Shown piece after piece: positions 28,380 to 38,714 of a stretch of DNA of 64,000 nt; within the stretch, counting starts at the first letter, position 1, and the number at the start of each line of letters is the position of its first letter. Source of the DNA: an uncultured Mycoplasmatota bacterium (GTDB lineage: Bacteria; Bacillota_I; Bacilli_A; RF39; UBA660). Location: assembly GCA_900545005.1 (NCBI GenBank), contig UQXO01000006.1:1-64000 (forward strand). The letters are read 5' to 3'. The translations under genes and the position numbers were made by a program. The notes under the pieces are model-generated. The model worked only from the letters and a program-made list of their open reading frames with translations. It was not told the DNA's origin and made no database searches.

Positions 28380-29183
28380 ATGGATATTAATTTTTTAAAA
28401 CAAAATGGGGTAGATACTGATAAAGCTTTAGAGCTATTTGGGGATATGGATACTTATAATGAAACTTTTCAGGATTACTTAGATGGAATTGATGAAAAGT
28501 TAATTAATTTAAAGAATAGTAAAGACCAAGAAAACTGGCAAAATTATGGAATTTTTGCCCATTCTATAAAAAGTGATGCTAGATATCTAGGATTCACAAA
28601 AGAAGCTGAAATTTTTTTACAACATGAAATGGCTGGCAAGGGTGAAAATCAACATTTTATCGAAAAAGAATATGATAATTTGTTAAAAACCGTTGATCAT
28701 ATGACTTCGATTGTTAAAAGGTATTTAAATGGAGAAAAAGCTTTATCAAGAATGCCTGAACCGGAAATAAAACCTCAATCTACTATACAAGAAATAAATA
28801 AAGAAAAGGTTGTTTTAATAGCAGATGATTCTAAGATTGTTGATAATTTTGCTTTAAAAGTATTAGATGGCAAATATAAAGGATTGATTGCTATCGATGG
28901 TAAAGCAGCGATAGATATTATTAGTAGTAATAAATATGATATTTTGGCTTTGCTTTTAGATTTAAATATGCCAAATGTTGGAGGGTTTGAGGTTTTAGAT
29001 TATTTAAAGAATAGTAATCACTATAATAAGATTCCGGTTTCTATTATTACAGGAGAGGATTCTAAAGATATGATTAATAAAGCTTTTACTTATAATATTG
29101 TTGATATGTTAGTTAAACCTTTTAGTAAAAGTGATTTCTTAAAAGTGTTAGACAAGACAATAAATTTGACTAATAGTAAATAA
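28380..29183 (+). CDS. HPt domain fused to a receiver domain
   Basis: 267 residues. Residues 1-117 are a histidine phosphotransfer domain with His61 in FAHSIKSDARYLG. Residues 143-262 form a receiver: ADD (149-150), phosphoacceptor Asp194 in LLLDLNMP, T/S in I-I-T-G, and K in VKPF. Both active residues are intact, so it can in principle pass phosphate between modules or act as a sink. No output domain and no linked sensor kinase; the partner must be elsewhere. Confidence 0.85.
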   Translation: MDINFLKQNGVDTDKALELFGDMDTYNETFQDYLDGIDEKLINLKNSKDQENWQNYGIFAHSIKSDARYLGFTKEAEIFLQHEMAGKGENQHFIEKEYDNLLKTVDHMTSIVKRYLNGEKALSRMPEPEIKPQSTIQEINKEKVVLIADDSKIVDNFALKVLDGKYKGLIAIDGKAAIDIISSNKYDILALLLDLNMPNVGGFEVLDYLKNSNHYNKIPVSIITGEDSKDMINKAFTYNIVDMLVKPFSKSDFLKVLDKTINLTNSK

Positions 29184-29216
29184 AATTGAAAAAGTTTAAG
29201 TTTTTTTCAATTTTTT
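29182..29216 (+). terminator. Terminator after the HPt-receiver gene
   Basis: AAATTGAAAAA pairs with TTTTTTCAATTT around a short loop, followed by a T-run; it begins within the stop codon. Confidence 0.7.
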
Positions 29217-29293
29217 TTCATTTTTTGAAAAAAAATTGCAACCTTTGTCTAATATATATATATGAGGGGATAATTTTTTCCTCAATAAACTTG

Positions 29294-29322
29294 TTGTCAT
29301 AAGAATATACTTATGATACTAT
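29294..29322 (+). promoter_or_regulatory. recA promoter with palindromic operator
   Basis: TTGTCA, 17-base spacer, TACTAT. The perfect palindrome CATAAGAATATACTTATG (29298-29315) fills the spacer, an ideal repressor position. It is not the Bacillus SOS box (GAAC-N4-GTTC). A LexA-like repressor is inferred. Confidence 0.65.
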
Positions 29323-29359
29323 AAACTTAAAGAATTTTTTACAATGTAGGAGGGTTATG

Positions 29360-30415
29360 ATGAAAGATTTAACTGTAGAAAAAGATAAAGATAAAGCGTT
29401 AGAACAAGTTTTAGCTGATATTGAAAAACAATTTGGAAAAGGGGCAGTAATGCGCTTAGGTTCTCAAGAACATTTAAATGTTGAAGTTACTCCTAGTGGG
29501 TCCTTGGCTTTAGATATTGCTTTAGGAGTTGGTGGATACCCAAAAGGAAGAATAATCGAAATATATGGTCCTGAATCGAGTGGTAAAACAACTTTTGCTT
29601 TACATGCGATAGCAGAAGTACAAAAGCGAGGAGGACGAGCAGCTTTCATTGATGCAGAACATGCCTTAGATCCAGCCTATGCTAAGAATTTAGGTGTTAA
29701 TATTAACGAGTTATTATTAAGTCAGCCAGATACGGGAGAACAAGCTTTAGAAATTTGTGAAGCCTTAGTACGTAGTGAGGTTGTTAATATAATTGTAATT
29801 GACTCGGTAGCGGCTTTAGTGCCTCAAGCTGAAATTGATGGGGAAATGGGTGATAGTCATGTCGGTTTACAAGCAAGGTTGATGAGTCAAGCATTGCGTA
29901 AATTATCAGGTTCAATTAATAAGACTAAGACAACGGCCATATTTATTAACCAGTTAAGAGAAAAAGTCGGTGTCATGTTTGGTAATCCCGAAACTACTAC
30001 CGGCGGACGTGCTTTAAAATTCTATGCCTCAGTTCGTTTAGATATTAGAAGAGGTGAACAAATTAAGGATGGCGATAAATTTATTGGTAATCGTACTAAC
30101 ATTAAAGTTGTAAAGAACAAAGTGGCACCTCCATTTAAAACGGCTTCTGTTGATATCATTTATGGAAATGGGGTTAGTCATGTTGGAGAAGTGTTAGATA
30201 TAGCTAGTGACTTAGGAATTGTGACTAAAAGTGGTGCTTGGTACTCTTATAAAGGAGAGCGAATAGGGCAAGGCAGAGAAAATGCTAAGAGCTATTTTGA
30301 GAAAAATAGACCTCTATTAGATGACATTGAATTGCAGATTAGAAAGCATTATGAATTTAATGATGTTAAAAATAACAATTTGCCAAAAGAAAACGACAAA
30401 AATATAAAAAAATAG
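29360..30415 (+). CDS. recA: Recombinase RecA
   Basis: A 351-residue RecA, normal length. Walker [20 protein letters not shown], the L2 loop [21 protein letters not shown] and [11 protein letters not shown] are intact. It catalyses strand exchange and LexA/UmuD-type autocleavage. The second of two adjacent ATGs (29357, 29360) is taken because AGGAGG is then 6-7 bases away. Confidence 0.97.
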   Translation: MKDLTVEKDKDKALEQVLADIEKQFGKGAVMRLGSQEHLNVEVTPSGSLALDIALGVGGYPKGRIIEIYGPESSGKTTFALHAIAEVQKRGGRAAFIDAEHALDPAYAKNLGVNINELLLSQPDTGEQALEICEALVRSEVVNIIVIDSVAALVPQAEIDGEMGDSHVGLQARLMSQALRKLSGSINKTKTTAIFINQLREKVGVMFGNPETTTGGRALKFYASVRLDIRRGEQIKDGDKFIGNRTNIKVVKNKVAPPFKTASVDIIYGNGVSHVGEVLDIASDLGIVTKSGAWYSYKGERIGQGRENAKSYFEKNRPLLDDIELQIRKHYEFNDVKNNNLPKENDKNIKK

Positions 30416-30426
30416 TAAATCGTGTC

Positions 30427-30455
30427 TTGCAAGTCGAAATTTCTTGTGCTACTAT
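30427..30455 (+). promoter_or_regulatory. Promoter of the PBP gene
   Basis: TTGCAA, 17-base spacer, TACTAT. Confidence 0.6.
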
Positions 30456-30488
30456 TAATTATAGTTTTAGAAATGGGGGCTCCTTGAA

Positions 30489-32384
30489 GTGTACGTAGTT
30501 AACAAAAAAAAACAGCGAAAAAAGAAAAGACATTTTATAGTAGTCATTAATTTTCTAATCTTTTTTTGTCTTATTATCTTTATTGGTTTAGGAATTAATT
30601 ATATCGTTAGTATGGCCCCTACGTTTGATAAAAAAAATCTTTATATGAGCCAGGCTAGCATTATGCTTGATAAAAATGGCGACGAAATAACGAGACTGGG
30701 GAGCGAAGATAGAGAGCTTGTTTCTTATAATGATTTACCACAAGTATTAGTTGATGCTATAGTGGCTGCTGAGGATTCGAGATTTTTTCAGCATCAAGGA
30801 TTTGATTTAATAAGATTTACGAGTGCGGTTATTAATCACTTGAAGGGTGATAGTAATGCTGGTGGAGCTTCTACACTTACGATGCAAATTTCAAAGCAAG
30901 TTTTTACTTCGAATGTGGCAACAGGAATCGAAGGAATTGTAAGAAAACTTACGGATATATATTTATCTATGTTTGAAATTGAAAAAAATTATTCCAAAGA
31001 AGAGATATTGGAAATTTATGTTAATTATCCTTTTCTTGGGGCTCATAGTTATGGGGTCGAAATGGCGTGCCAAAATTATTTTGGAAAAAGTGTTCGTGAT
31101 ATAAATTTAGCTGAGGCAGCTTTGATTGCCGGTTTGTTCAATGCTCCTTCCGATTTTGATCCTTATACTAATACTTATAATGCGACTAAAAGACGTAATG
31201 AAGTTTTAAATTTGATGTATAAGCATGGATATATTACGGAAGAACAGTTTCAAGATTCATTAAATATTTCGATAAGTAGTATGTTAGTAGGGAAGAAGAG
31301 TAATTTAAATAAATATCAAGGTTTTATTGATACGGTTACGAAAGAAGTTATTAAAGATACTGGTTTAAATCCTTATAATGTGCCGATGATTATTCAAACA
31401 ACCTTGAATCCTACGGTTCAGGATGCTGTTAATGATGTAATGGATAATAAGAAAAATTTTAAAGATGATATTATTCAGGCGGGAATTGCGGTAACTAGTA
31501 GTAGTGATGGTTCAATTTTAGCCATCGGTGGGGGTAGAAATAGGACTGGTGCTCGTCAGTATAATTATGCAACTCAGATAAAAAGAGCGCCAGGTTCTTC
31601 AATTAAACCTTTTATGGATTATGGACCCTATTTCGAGTTTAATGGTGGGACTCCAAATGATATCGTTTTAGATGCTCCTTATGCATATAGTGATGGAACG
31701 CAGATAGTTAATGCTATGCGTGATTATAAGGGGTATATAACTATTAAACAAGCGTTATCTGATTCGAGAAACATTCCGGCTTTGAAGATATTTCAACAAG
31801 TTGATAAAAAGAAAATAGCTGATTATGTTCATGCGTTCGGTATTGATTATGGTGATAATTTATATGAATCGGCTTCAATAGGAGCCTTTGATGGTGTTTC
31901 ACCACTTACGATGTCTGCAGCTTACGGTACTTATGCTAGAGGAGGAATTTATATTGAACCTTATTCTTATACAAGGATAATCTATCGCGATAATAATGAA
32001 GCTGTTGAAAAGACTTATAAGAAAGAAAGAGTTTGTAGTGAAAAGACTGCTAAGTATATTAATGAAATACTGTTATACGCAGTTAAAACTGGTAAAATTT
32101 TAGGAACTTTAGATGTTGGTAAATCGGAGGTAGCTGGTAAGACTGGTACTACTACTATTTCTAAGAGTAAAACAGATGCTTTAGGAATAAGTGAATATGC
32201 GATTATGGATTCTTGGGCTTGTTTATATAGTCATGATTATTCAATTGCTCTTTGGTATGGGTATGATGGAGTAACTAGTGAATACTATATGTTAAATTAT
32301 GATGGGACTTTAGGACGCCGAAGAATAATGAAAAAGTTAGTTAAACAGGTAATATCTGGTGATAAGAAATTATTAACTTCTTAG
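30489..32384 (+). CDS. Class A penicillin-binding protein
   Basis: 631 residues: basic cytoplasmic tail, one membrane segment (about 17-40), glycosyltransferase domain (A-A-E-D-S-R-F-F-Q-H-Q-G catalytic Glu; G-G-A-S-T-L-T-M-Q), and transpeptidase domain with PGSSIKPF (SxxK), SDSRN (SxN) and GKTGTTT (KTG). It polymerises and cross-links peptidoglycan outside the membrane, so the cell has a wall. The start is a GTG at 30489 with GGGGGC upstream at a loose distance. Confidence 0.9.
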   Translation: MYVVNKKKQRKKKRHFIVVINFLIFFCLIIFIGLGINYIVSMAPTFDKKNLYMSQASIMLDKNGDEITRLGSEDRELVSYNDLPQVLVDAIVAAEDSRFFQHQGFDLIRFTSAVINHLKGDSNAGGASTLTMQISKQVFTSNVATGIEGIVRKLTDIYLSMFEIEKNYSKEEILEIYVNYPFLGAHSYGVEMACQNYFGKSVRDINLAEAALIAGLFNAPSDFDPYTNTYNATKRRNEVLNLMYKHGYITEEQFQDSLNISISSMLVGKKSNLNKYQGFIDTVTKEVIKDTGLNPYNVPMIIQTTLNPTVQDAVNDVMDNKKNFKDDIIQAGIAVTSSSDGSILAIGGGRNRTGARQYNYATQIKRAPGSSIKPFMDYGPYFEFNGGTPNDIVLDAPYAYSDGTQIVNAMRDYKGYITIKQALSDSRNIPALKIFQQVDKKKIADYVHAFGIDYGDNLYESASIGAFDGVSPLTMSAAYGTYARGGIYIEPYSYTRIIYRDNNEAVEKTYKKERVCSEKTAKYINEILLYAVKTGKILGTLDVGKSEVAGKTGTTTISKSKTDALGISEYAIMDSWACLYSHDYSIALWYGYDGVTSEYYMLNYDGTLGRRRIMKKLVKQVISGDKKLLTS

Positions 32385-32406
32385 ATACTTAATAATATTT
32401 ATATAG

Positions 32407-32438
32407 GAGATGGAAAGAAAGTTTTAACCATCTTTTTT
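32407..32438 (+). terminator. Terminator after the PBP gene
   Basis: AGATGG and CCATCT with an inner AAA/TTT pairing, followed by TTTTTT. Confidence 0.65.
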
Positions 32439-32490
32439 GATTGGGAGAAGATAAATAAAGAAAAGTGAAAATTTGGTAAAAAATAAAAGA

Positions 32491-32519
32491 TTGATAAAAA
32501 AGATAAAATTAATTATAAT
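32491..32519 (+). promoter_or_regulatory. Promoter of rny
   Basis: TTGATA, 17-base spacer, TATAAT; AAAGGAG and ATG follow. Confidence 0.7.
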
Positions 32520-32558
32520 ATAATTGTAGATTGATTTCTATTAAAAGGAGAAAATTAT

Positions 32559-34112
32559 ATGGGAGAAAGTTTATCATCCATTGTTTTCTTGATTTTGGGA
32601 CTTTTTGCGGGGGCAGGAATTGTCATCGTTATTTATGTTTTTAGAAAACGAGCTTTGACAACTAAAGCTGCTGATTTAATTAGTGAAGCAGTAAAAAAAG
32701 CTGAAGAAGCTAAAAAAACAAGTTTAGCAGAAATAAAACAAGAGAGTTTAAGACTTAAAGAAGAAACTGATAAAGAAATTAAAGAACGAAAAAAAGAATT
32801 AAAAGAAATGGAAGATCGTTTAGATAAAAGAGAAAACAGTTTAGATAAAAGAGAAGAATTGTTACAAAGTCGTTCTAACAATATTGATAAAAAAGATGAA
32901 GATTTATTGGATAAACAAAAAAAGTTGCAAGAAAAAGAAGAAAAAATTGATGGTTTAATAAAAAAAGAAACAGAAAAATTAGAAGAAATAAGCAAATTAA
33001 AAAAAGAAAAAGCTTATACAATCTTAATGAAAAAAGTTGAAGAAGAAATGTCTTTTGAAATTGCTGATTATATAAAAGAAGAAGAGCAAAAAGCTAGACT
33101 TAATGCTCATGAAGTTGCTAAGGGTATAATTGTAGAAGCTATGCAAAGATACTCATCTGATGTTACTAACGAACAAACAGTTAGTACAATTGCTTTACCT
33201 TCGGATGATATGAAAGGACGTTTAATAGGACGGGAAGGAAGGAATATTAGAACAATTGAGGCTGTCACTGGAGTTGATTTAATAATTGATGATACACCGG
33301 AAGCCATTGTTATTTCATCGTTTGACCCTTTAAGAAGAGAAATTGCTAAAATTACAATTGAGTCTTTAATTAAAGATGGAAGAATTCATCCTACTAGGAT
33401 TGAAGAAATATATACGAAAGTATGTAATGATATTAATACGAAGATAACGGATTTAGGTAATAGTACGGTTTATGAGTTAGGACTTAGTAAAGTAGACCCA
33501 GAGTTAATAAATACGATTGGGCGTTTGAATTATCGAACTAGTTACGGTCAAAATGCTTTGAAACATTCAAAAGAAGTTGCTTATCTTTGTGGACTGATGG
33601 CTGGAGAACTAGGGGAAAATGTGACTTTAGCCAGAAGAGCCGGTTTATTACACGATATTGGAAAAGCTATTGACTATGAGGTTGAAGGCTCACATGTTGA
33701 GTTAGGTGTAATGTTAGCTAAAAAATATCATGAAGATGAAGTAGTTATTAATGCGATTGCATCTCATCATGGTGATTGTGAGGCTACTAGTGTTATTGCT
33801 GTTTTAGTGCAAATTGCTGATACTTTGTCAGCAGCACGTCCGGGAGCAAGAAATGACTCCATAGAAAATTATGTTAAGAGACTAGAACAATTGGAAGAAA
33901 TTGGTAATTCTTTTGAAGGGGTTGAAAAAACTTATGCCATGCAGGCGGGAAGAGAAGTACGGGTTTTAGTAAAACCGGAAGAAGTTAATGATGCTAAGGC
34001 TAAAATTATTGCTCGTAATATGAAAGAAAAAATCGAAGCAGAAATGCAATATCCAGGAACGGTTAAAATTACGGTTATTAGAGAAACAAGAGCCTCAGAA
34101 GAAGCAAAATAG
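32559..34112 (+). CDS. rny: Ribonuclease Y
   Basis: 517 residues in the family order: N-terminal membrane anchor (about 4-30), long Lys/Glu coiled coil to ~160, KH domain ([19 protein letters not shown], key GREGRN), HD domain ([10 protein letters not shown]) and C-terminal domain. Membrane-bound endonuclease that starts mRNA decay in Gram-positives. Confidence 0.95.
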   Translation: MGESLSSIVFLILGLFAGAGIVIVIYVFRKRALTTKAADLISEAVKKAEEAKKTSLAEIKQESLRLKEETDKEIKERKKELKEMEDRLDKRENSLDKREELLQSRSNNIDKKDEDLLDKQKKLQEKEEKIDGLIKKETEKLEEISKLKKEKAYTILMKKVEEEMSFEIADYIKEEEQKARLNAHEVAKGIIVEAMQRYSSDVTNEQTVSTIALPSDDMKGRLIGREGRNIRTIEAVTGVDLIIDDTPEAIVISSFDPLRREIAKITIESLIKDGRIHPTRIEEIYTKVCNDINTKITDLGNSTVYELGLSKVDPELINTIGRLNYRTSYGQNALKHSKEVAYLCGLMAGELGENVTLARRAGLLHDIGKAIDYEVEGSHVELGVMLAKKYHEDEVVINAIASHHGDCEATSVIAVLVQIADTLSAARPGARNDSIENYVKRLEQLEEIGNSFEGVEKTYAMQAGREVRVLVKPEEVNDAKAKIIARNMKEKIEAEMQYPGTVKITVIRETRASEEAK

Positions 34113-34193
34113 ATTGCTATATCTTAAATAATGTGGTAGGATACTATTACTTATTGTTGAATTAACTGGTTAAAGTTTTAGAAAGAAGTTATT

Positions 34194-34907
34194 ATGGAAA
34201 GATTACAAAAAGTTATAGCAGCAGCAGGTATTGCTTCAAGAAGAAAAGCTGAAGAATTAATTGTGGCTGGTAAAGTAACTGTTAATGGTGAAGTTGTTAA
34301 GACTTTAGGAACTAAAGTTAGTGGCGAGGATATTATTACGGTTAATGGGCATCAACTTACGAAAGAAAGTTATGAATACTATTTACTTAATAAGCCCAGA
34401 GAATATATTTGTAGTGTTAATGATGAATTTAAAAGAAAAGTTGTTACCGATTTAATCGCTACTAATAAGAGAATATATCCAGTTGGTCGCCTTGATTATG
34501 ATACTACAGGACTTTTGATTTTAACTAATGATGGAACTTTAGCTAATATTTTAATGCATCCTAAGAATGGAGTTGAAAAGACTTATGTTGCTAAAATAGA
34601 GGGTAATTTAACTATGGAAGAGTTACATAAGTTAAAGATGGGAATTGTTATTGATGGCGTTCTTTGTAAACCATTACGGGTTAAGATTAAAAAACATGAT
34701 ATTATTAAATGTGTTGATATTGTTGAAGTAGTTATTACTGAAGGACGTAATCATATTGTTAAGAATTTATTTAAGGCTGTTAATCATGAAGTTATTAAGT
34801 TAAAGAGAGAAAAGTATGGTTTCTTAGAGTTAGGTAATTTGAAATCTGGGGAGTATCGCCCATTATCAATTAAGGAAGTACATCGTTTGTATGCTTATAA
34901 AAAGTAA
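34194..34907 (+). CDS. rluB: 23S rRNA pseudouridine synthase, RluB/RsuA type
   Basis: 237 residues. S4 domain first (LQKVIAAAGIASRRKAEELI), then the synthase core with catalytic Asp in GRLDYDTTGLLILTNDG and K-T-Y-V-A-K. RluB versus RsuA cannot be settled by eye. In B. subtilis rluB lies near scpB; here it stands between rny and a U32 gene. Confidence 0.85.
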   Translation: MERLQKVIAAAGIASRRKAEELIVAGKVTVNGEVVKTLGTKVSGEDIITVNGHQLTKESYEYYLLNKPREYICSVNDEFKRKVVTDLIATNKRIYPVGRLDYDTTGLLILTNDGTLANILMHPKNGVEKTYVAKIEGNLTMEELHKLKMGIVIDGVLCKPLRVKIKKHDIIKCVDIVEVVITEGRNHIVKNLFKAVNHEVIKLKREKYGFLELGNLKSGEYRPLSIKEVHRLYAYKK

Positions 34908-34939
34908 GGGTTTAGTACAAGGTTATTAAACTCTTTTTT
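34908..34939 (+). terminator. Terminator after the pseudouridine synthase gene
   Basis: GGGTTTA pairs with TAAACTC, followed by six T; starts right after the TAA stop. Confidence 0.6.
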
Positions 34940-34957
34940 GAAAGGAAGAAAAGTAAT

Positions 34958-37096
34958 ATGGAATATGAGTTATTAGCGCCCGCTGGAGATATGGAATGCT
35001 TAAAATGGGCGATTGAAGCTGGTTGTGATGCTGTTTATTTAGGGGGAAGTCGTTTTGGCGCTCGAGCTTTTTCGAAGAATTTTAATGATGTAGAATTAGG
35101 CCAGGCGATAAATTATGCTCATCTTTATGGAGTTAAAGTTTATCTTACTTGTAATACTTTAGTCTATGAGTCTGAGGTTGAGGAGTTTGTTGATTTTGTT
35201 CGTTTTGCTTATCAAAAGGGGATAGATGCTGTTCTAATTCAGGACTTAGGAATGTATGATTTGATTCATCAGAAGTTTCCTGATTTAGAAATTCATTCTT
35301 CGACCCAAATGCATATTCATAATTTAGAAGGGGCTATGGTGGCTAAAAAGCTTGGTTTTAAAAGAATTGTGTTAGCTCGAGAAACTAATTTAGAAACAAT
35401 AAAGAAAATTAAAGAAGAAACAGGATTAGACATCGAAGTATTTGTGCATGGGTCTTTATGTGTTTCTTATTCGGGACAGTGTTTATTTTCGAGTTTGGTT
35501 GGCGGAAGAAGTGGTAATCGAGGGTCTTGTGCTGGTAGTTGTAGACTTCCTTATGATATTCTTTCTAAAGATAATGAAGTTTTAAATAAAGATAAGAAAT
35601 ATCCTTTATCAATGAAAGATTTGTGTGCTATTAGTAGTATTGGTAACCTAATAGATATTGGGGTTAATTCTTTTAAAATTGAAGGAAGAATGAAATCAAG
35701 AGAGTATGTTTATTTAGTAACTAAATTATATCGGGATGCGATTGATAGTTATTTAAAGACAGGTAAAGTTTTTATTAATTATGATATTTTGGGAAAGTTA
35801 AAAAAGGTCTTTAATAGAGAGTATACTTTGGGATACTTAAATAATGTTTCTAATAATGATGTAATTAATGGAAAACAACCTAATAATGTTGGGGTAAAGA
35901 TTGGGAATGTTATTAAGATAAAGGGGAAAAATATTCTTATTAGACTTAGTGATGAACTACATATTAATGATGGTTTAAGAATAAAATCTAAGGATAAAGA
36001 AATAGGGGTATTAGTTAATGACTTTTACTTAAATGGCAAGTTAGTTAAAGAAGCTTCTAAAGATGATATTATTAGTATTCTAGTGAAGGGGGATGTTTCT
36101 TTAGATAGTGATGTTTATTTAACTTCTTCTAAGTATATTGAAAAAGAAATAGAAGAGTATATTAAAGAAAATCCAAGAAAAGTTAAAATTAAAGGAGCTT
36201 TTGAGGCTTATAAGGATGAGGTAATGTCTTTTAGAATTAGTGATGGGAAGAATAGTGTTATTATAAAAGAATATACACCGGAGATTGCTAGTAAGTTACC
36301 GACTAGTAAAGAGACAATTAAAGATAAGTTAAATAAACTTGGGAATAGTGTTTATTCCTTTGATGAGTTAAAAATTGATATGGATGATAATCTTTTTATA
36401 CCTCTTACTTTCTTAAATGAAATTAAGAGAAATGCTATAAGTTGTTTAGATGAGAAAAGATTAAGAAAAATATCTTCTAAAGAAGAAGGGTATTATGTAA
36501 GTCTTTCAGATTTTGAGGCTTCTAAGAATATTAATGCTTATATACATTATGATAACGAAATAGAGAGTCCTGGTAGATATAAATATGTTTATTGTACAGA
36601 TAAAAAGACTAAATATATAAGGGCTTATTCTAATGTTGTTAAGGAGTATGATAAGTCTAAAGACTTAGTATTAGTGGGAGAATTAGGGGGATTGTTATTA
36701 GATAATATTCATACAGATTATTCTTTTAATGTTGTTAATTCTTATACAATAGCATTTTTACATAGAATGGGAGTTAAAAAGATTACTTTATCTTTAGAGC
36801 TTACGAGAAGTCAGATAAAAGAGATGTTAGAAGAGTATATTAAAAGATATGGGGTAAGACCTAATGTAGAAGTTATTGTCTATGGATATGAAAAAGTTAT
36901 GACGATAAAATATCTTTTGAATCAGGATTATCTAGGAGGAGTATGTTTACAAGATAAGTTTGGAAATAAGTATTATTATCAAGAAAATAATGGTTATTGT
37001 GAGATATATTATCATAAAAAACTAGATAATCGAGAAGTAGAGTATTATAGTTTAGGAGTTAATCATCTTCGATATAACCTTTACAAAATTAAATAA
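34958..37096 (+). CDS. U32-family protein (RNA hydroxylation type)
   Basis: 712 residues. The N-terminal ~300 residues are a peptidase U32 TIM-barrel: LLAPAGDMECLKWAIEAG, DAVYLGGSRFGARAF, HSSTQMHIHN and the Cys cluster LCVSYSGQCLFSS...GSCAGSCRLPY. The remaining ~400 residues contain the extra domains seen in the long RlhA-like members. U32 proteins of this group work in rRNA or tRNA hydroxylation (RlhA, TrhP) rather than proteolysis. Which RNA is modified here is not known. Confidence 0.8.
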   Translation: MEYELLAPAGDMECLKWAIEAGCDAVYLGGSRFGARAFSKNFNDVELGQAINYAHLYGVKVYLTCNTLVYESEVEEFVDFVRFAYQKGIDAVLIQDLGMYDLIHQKFPDLEIHSSTQMHIHNLEGAMVAKKLGFKRIVLARETNLETIKKIKEETGLDIEVFVHGSLCVSYSGQCLFSSLVGGRSGNRGSCAGSCRLPYDILSKDNEVLNKDKKYPLSMKDLCAISSIGNLIDIGVNSFKIEGRMKSREYVYLVTKLYRDAIDSYLKTGKVFINYDILGKLKKVFNREYTLGYLNNVSNNDVINGKQPNNVGVKIGNVIKIKGKNILIRLSDELHINDGLRIKSKDKEIGVLVNDFYLNGKLVKEASKDDIISILVKGDVSLDSDVYLTSSKYIEKEIEEYIKENPRKVKIKGAFEAYKDEVMSFRISDGKNSVIIKEYTPEIASKLPTSKETIKDKLNKLGNSVYSFDELKIDMDDNLFIPLTFLNEIKRNAISCLDEKRLRKISSKEEGYYVSLSDFEASKNINAYIHYDNEIESPGRYKYVYCTDKKTKYIRAYSNVVKEYDKSKDLVLVGELGGLLLDNIHTDYSFNVVNSYTIAFLHRMGVKKITLSLELTRSQIKEMLEEYIKRYGVRPNVEVIVYGYEKVMTIKYLLNQDYLGGVCLQDKFGNKYYYQENNGYCEIYYHKKLDNREVEYYSLGVNHLRYNLYKIK

Positions 37097-37138
37097 AAAA
37101 GATACAATGGTGGTATAACTAGTAAGGAAGTTTATTTT

Positions 37139-38374
37139 ATGTGGCAAGCAATTTATTATATATTTTTTACTTTAACATTATTTTATGGACTTTATTATAC
37201 TTTAACAGGATTATATGGGTTTCTTAAGCCTAGAAAGTTTAAGATTGTTCCTTTTGAAGCTAAAAGTAAGTTTGCAATTCTGATAGCGGCTCGTAATGAA
37301 GAGGCGGTTGTAGGTAATTTAGTAAGATCAGTTTTAGATTCTAACTATCCAAGAGAGTTATTTGAGGTTTATGTTGCGGTTAATAATACAACTGATAATA
37401 CGGCTAAAGTGGCTAAGGAAGCAGGGGCAATTGTCATTGATGTTAAGGAAAAAGTTAAATCTAAGGGTGAAGTTTTAAGGTATGTTTTTAAGAAGTTAAA
37501 GAATCGTAAAGATATTGATGCTTATATAATTTTTGATGCTGATAATATTATTCATCCAGATTTTTTAGCTCGTATGAATGATACTTTATGCTGTGGATAT
37601 CGGGTAGCTCAAGGGTTTAGAGATAGTAAGAATATAAGTGACAACTGGATAAGTGGGTCTTATTCGCTTTATTACTATATGCAAAATTTCTTTTTTAGTA
37701 AGGCACGTATGACAATGAACCAAAATGCTTCGATTAATGGTACGGGTTTTATGGTTAAAAAGGAACTTATTGAAGAGATGGGCTTTCCAACACAGACTTT
37801 AACGGAAGATATTGAGTTTACAGCACTATGTGCTTTAAGAGATGAAAGAATTGCTTTTGTGGAAAATGCGGTTACTTATGATGAGCAACCAGTAGAGTTT
37901 AAGGCTTCATGGAAGCAAAGAAAAAGATGGTCAGTTGGATGTTTACAGTGTTTAAAACTTTATTGGAAAGATTTACTTATTCATTTCTTTAAGACGGGAA
38001 GTCAGCCTTCATTTGATATGTTTATGAATTTTGTGGCTCCAGTTGTTCAGGTTATCTGTTTAGTTGAGTTTGTGGCTTTAATTTTCTTTAGAATTTTTAA
38101 TATCCGTTTATATGATATATTTTCATCGCTTTTCTCAAGTGGAGCGATATTTATGATATTGACTTATGTTAGTGGGGTTGTTGTTAGTATCTTTATTTTA
38201 AAATATAATAAAAGAAAAGCTAAGAATTTACTTTCAGCGATTGCTTTATTTGCCGTATTCATTTTAACTTGGATACCAATTAATGTAGTATGTCTATTTA
38301 CCAAAGATATGAAATGGGAAGAGATTAAACATAATAGAGGGATAGCTTCTAATGAGATGAAGTTTAATAAATAA
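37139..38374 (+). CDS. Membrane glycosyltransferase, family 2
   Basis: 411 residues. A leading membrane segment, a GT2 domain (IAARNEEAVVGNLV; nucleotide-binding F-D-A-D-N; acceptor-site T-E-D-I-E; QRKRW processive-type motif), then three or four membrane segments. The layout is that of NDP-sugar transferases making surface polysaccharide or glycolipid. Substrate unknown. AAGGAAG upstream. Confidence 0.8.
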   Translation: MWQAIYYIFFTLTLFYGLYYTLTGLYGFLKPRKFKIVPFEAKSKFAILIAARNEEAVVGNLVRSVLDSNYPRELFEVYVAVNNTTDNTAKVAKEAGAIVIDVKEKVKSKGEVLRYVFKKLKNRKDIDAYIIFDADNIIHPDFLARMNDTLCCGYRVAQGFRDSKNISDNWISGSYSLYYYMQNFFFSKARMTMNQNASINGTGFMVKKELIEEMGFPTQTLTEDIEFTALCALRDERIAFVENAVTYDEQPVEFKASWKQRKRWSVGCLQCLKLYWKDLLIHFFKTGSQPSFDMFMNFVAPVVQVICLVEFVALIFFRIFNIRLYDIFSSLFSSGAIFMILTYVSGVVVSIFILKYNKRKAKNLLSAIALFAVFILTWIPINVVCLFTKDMKWEEIKHNRGIASNEMKFNK

Positions 38375-38376
38375 TT

Positions 38377-38601
38377 ATGTTAAAAAAGATAAATAAGAAT
38401 TTAATGTTAGATGAATATGAGATAAGTGTCTTAAAGAGATATGATATTGATATAAGTGAGTGTTCTTCTCTAAGAGAGGTAAGCTTATTAGTAGAACGTT
38501 TCATGAATAATTATGAACTTGATAGTGAAGAATTGGATGAATTAGATTATATTTTAGAAAAATTACAGGAAAGAAATTATTACGAAAATACAAATAAATA
38601 A
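38377..38601 (+). CDS. Small acidic protein, 74 residues
   Basis: Helical, acidic (ELDSEELDELDYILEKL), no known motif. Starts 2 bases after the glycosyltransferase stop without its own ribosome binding site, so translational coupling is likely. Confidence 0.55.
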   Translation: MLKKINKNLMLDEYEISVLKRYDIDISECSSLREVSLLVERFMNNYELDSEELDELDYILEKLQERNYYENTNK

Positions 38602-38626
38602 TACTTTTATAGGTGTTATTTTTTTT
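38597..38626 (+). terminator. Terminator after the glycosyltransferase operon
   Basis: AATAATAC pairs with GTGTTATT, followed by a long T-run; the stem overlaps the preceding stop. Confidence 0.65.
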
Positions 38627-38632
38627 CTCTTG

Positions 38633-38641
38633 TGATATAGT
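38633..38641 (+). promoter_or_regulatory. Extended -10 promoter before dnaE
   Basis: TGATATAGT, 74 bases before the dnaE start. A second TATAAT-like element lies nearer the gene, so the true start site is uncertain. Confidence 0.4.
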
Positions 38642-38714
38642 AATAATTATTCAAGTCAAGACTTATCTTTTAAAAAATATAATGTTATACTAGGAATTGT
38701 TGGGTGGTGATATT

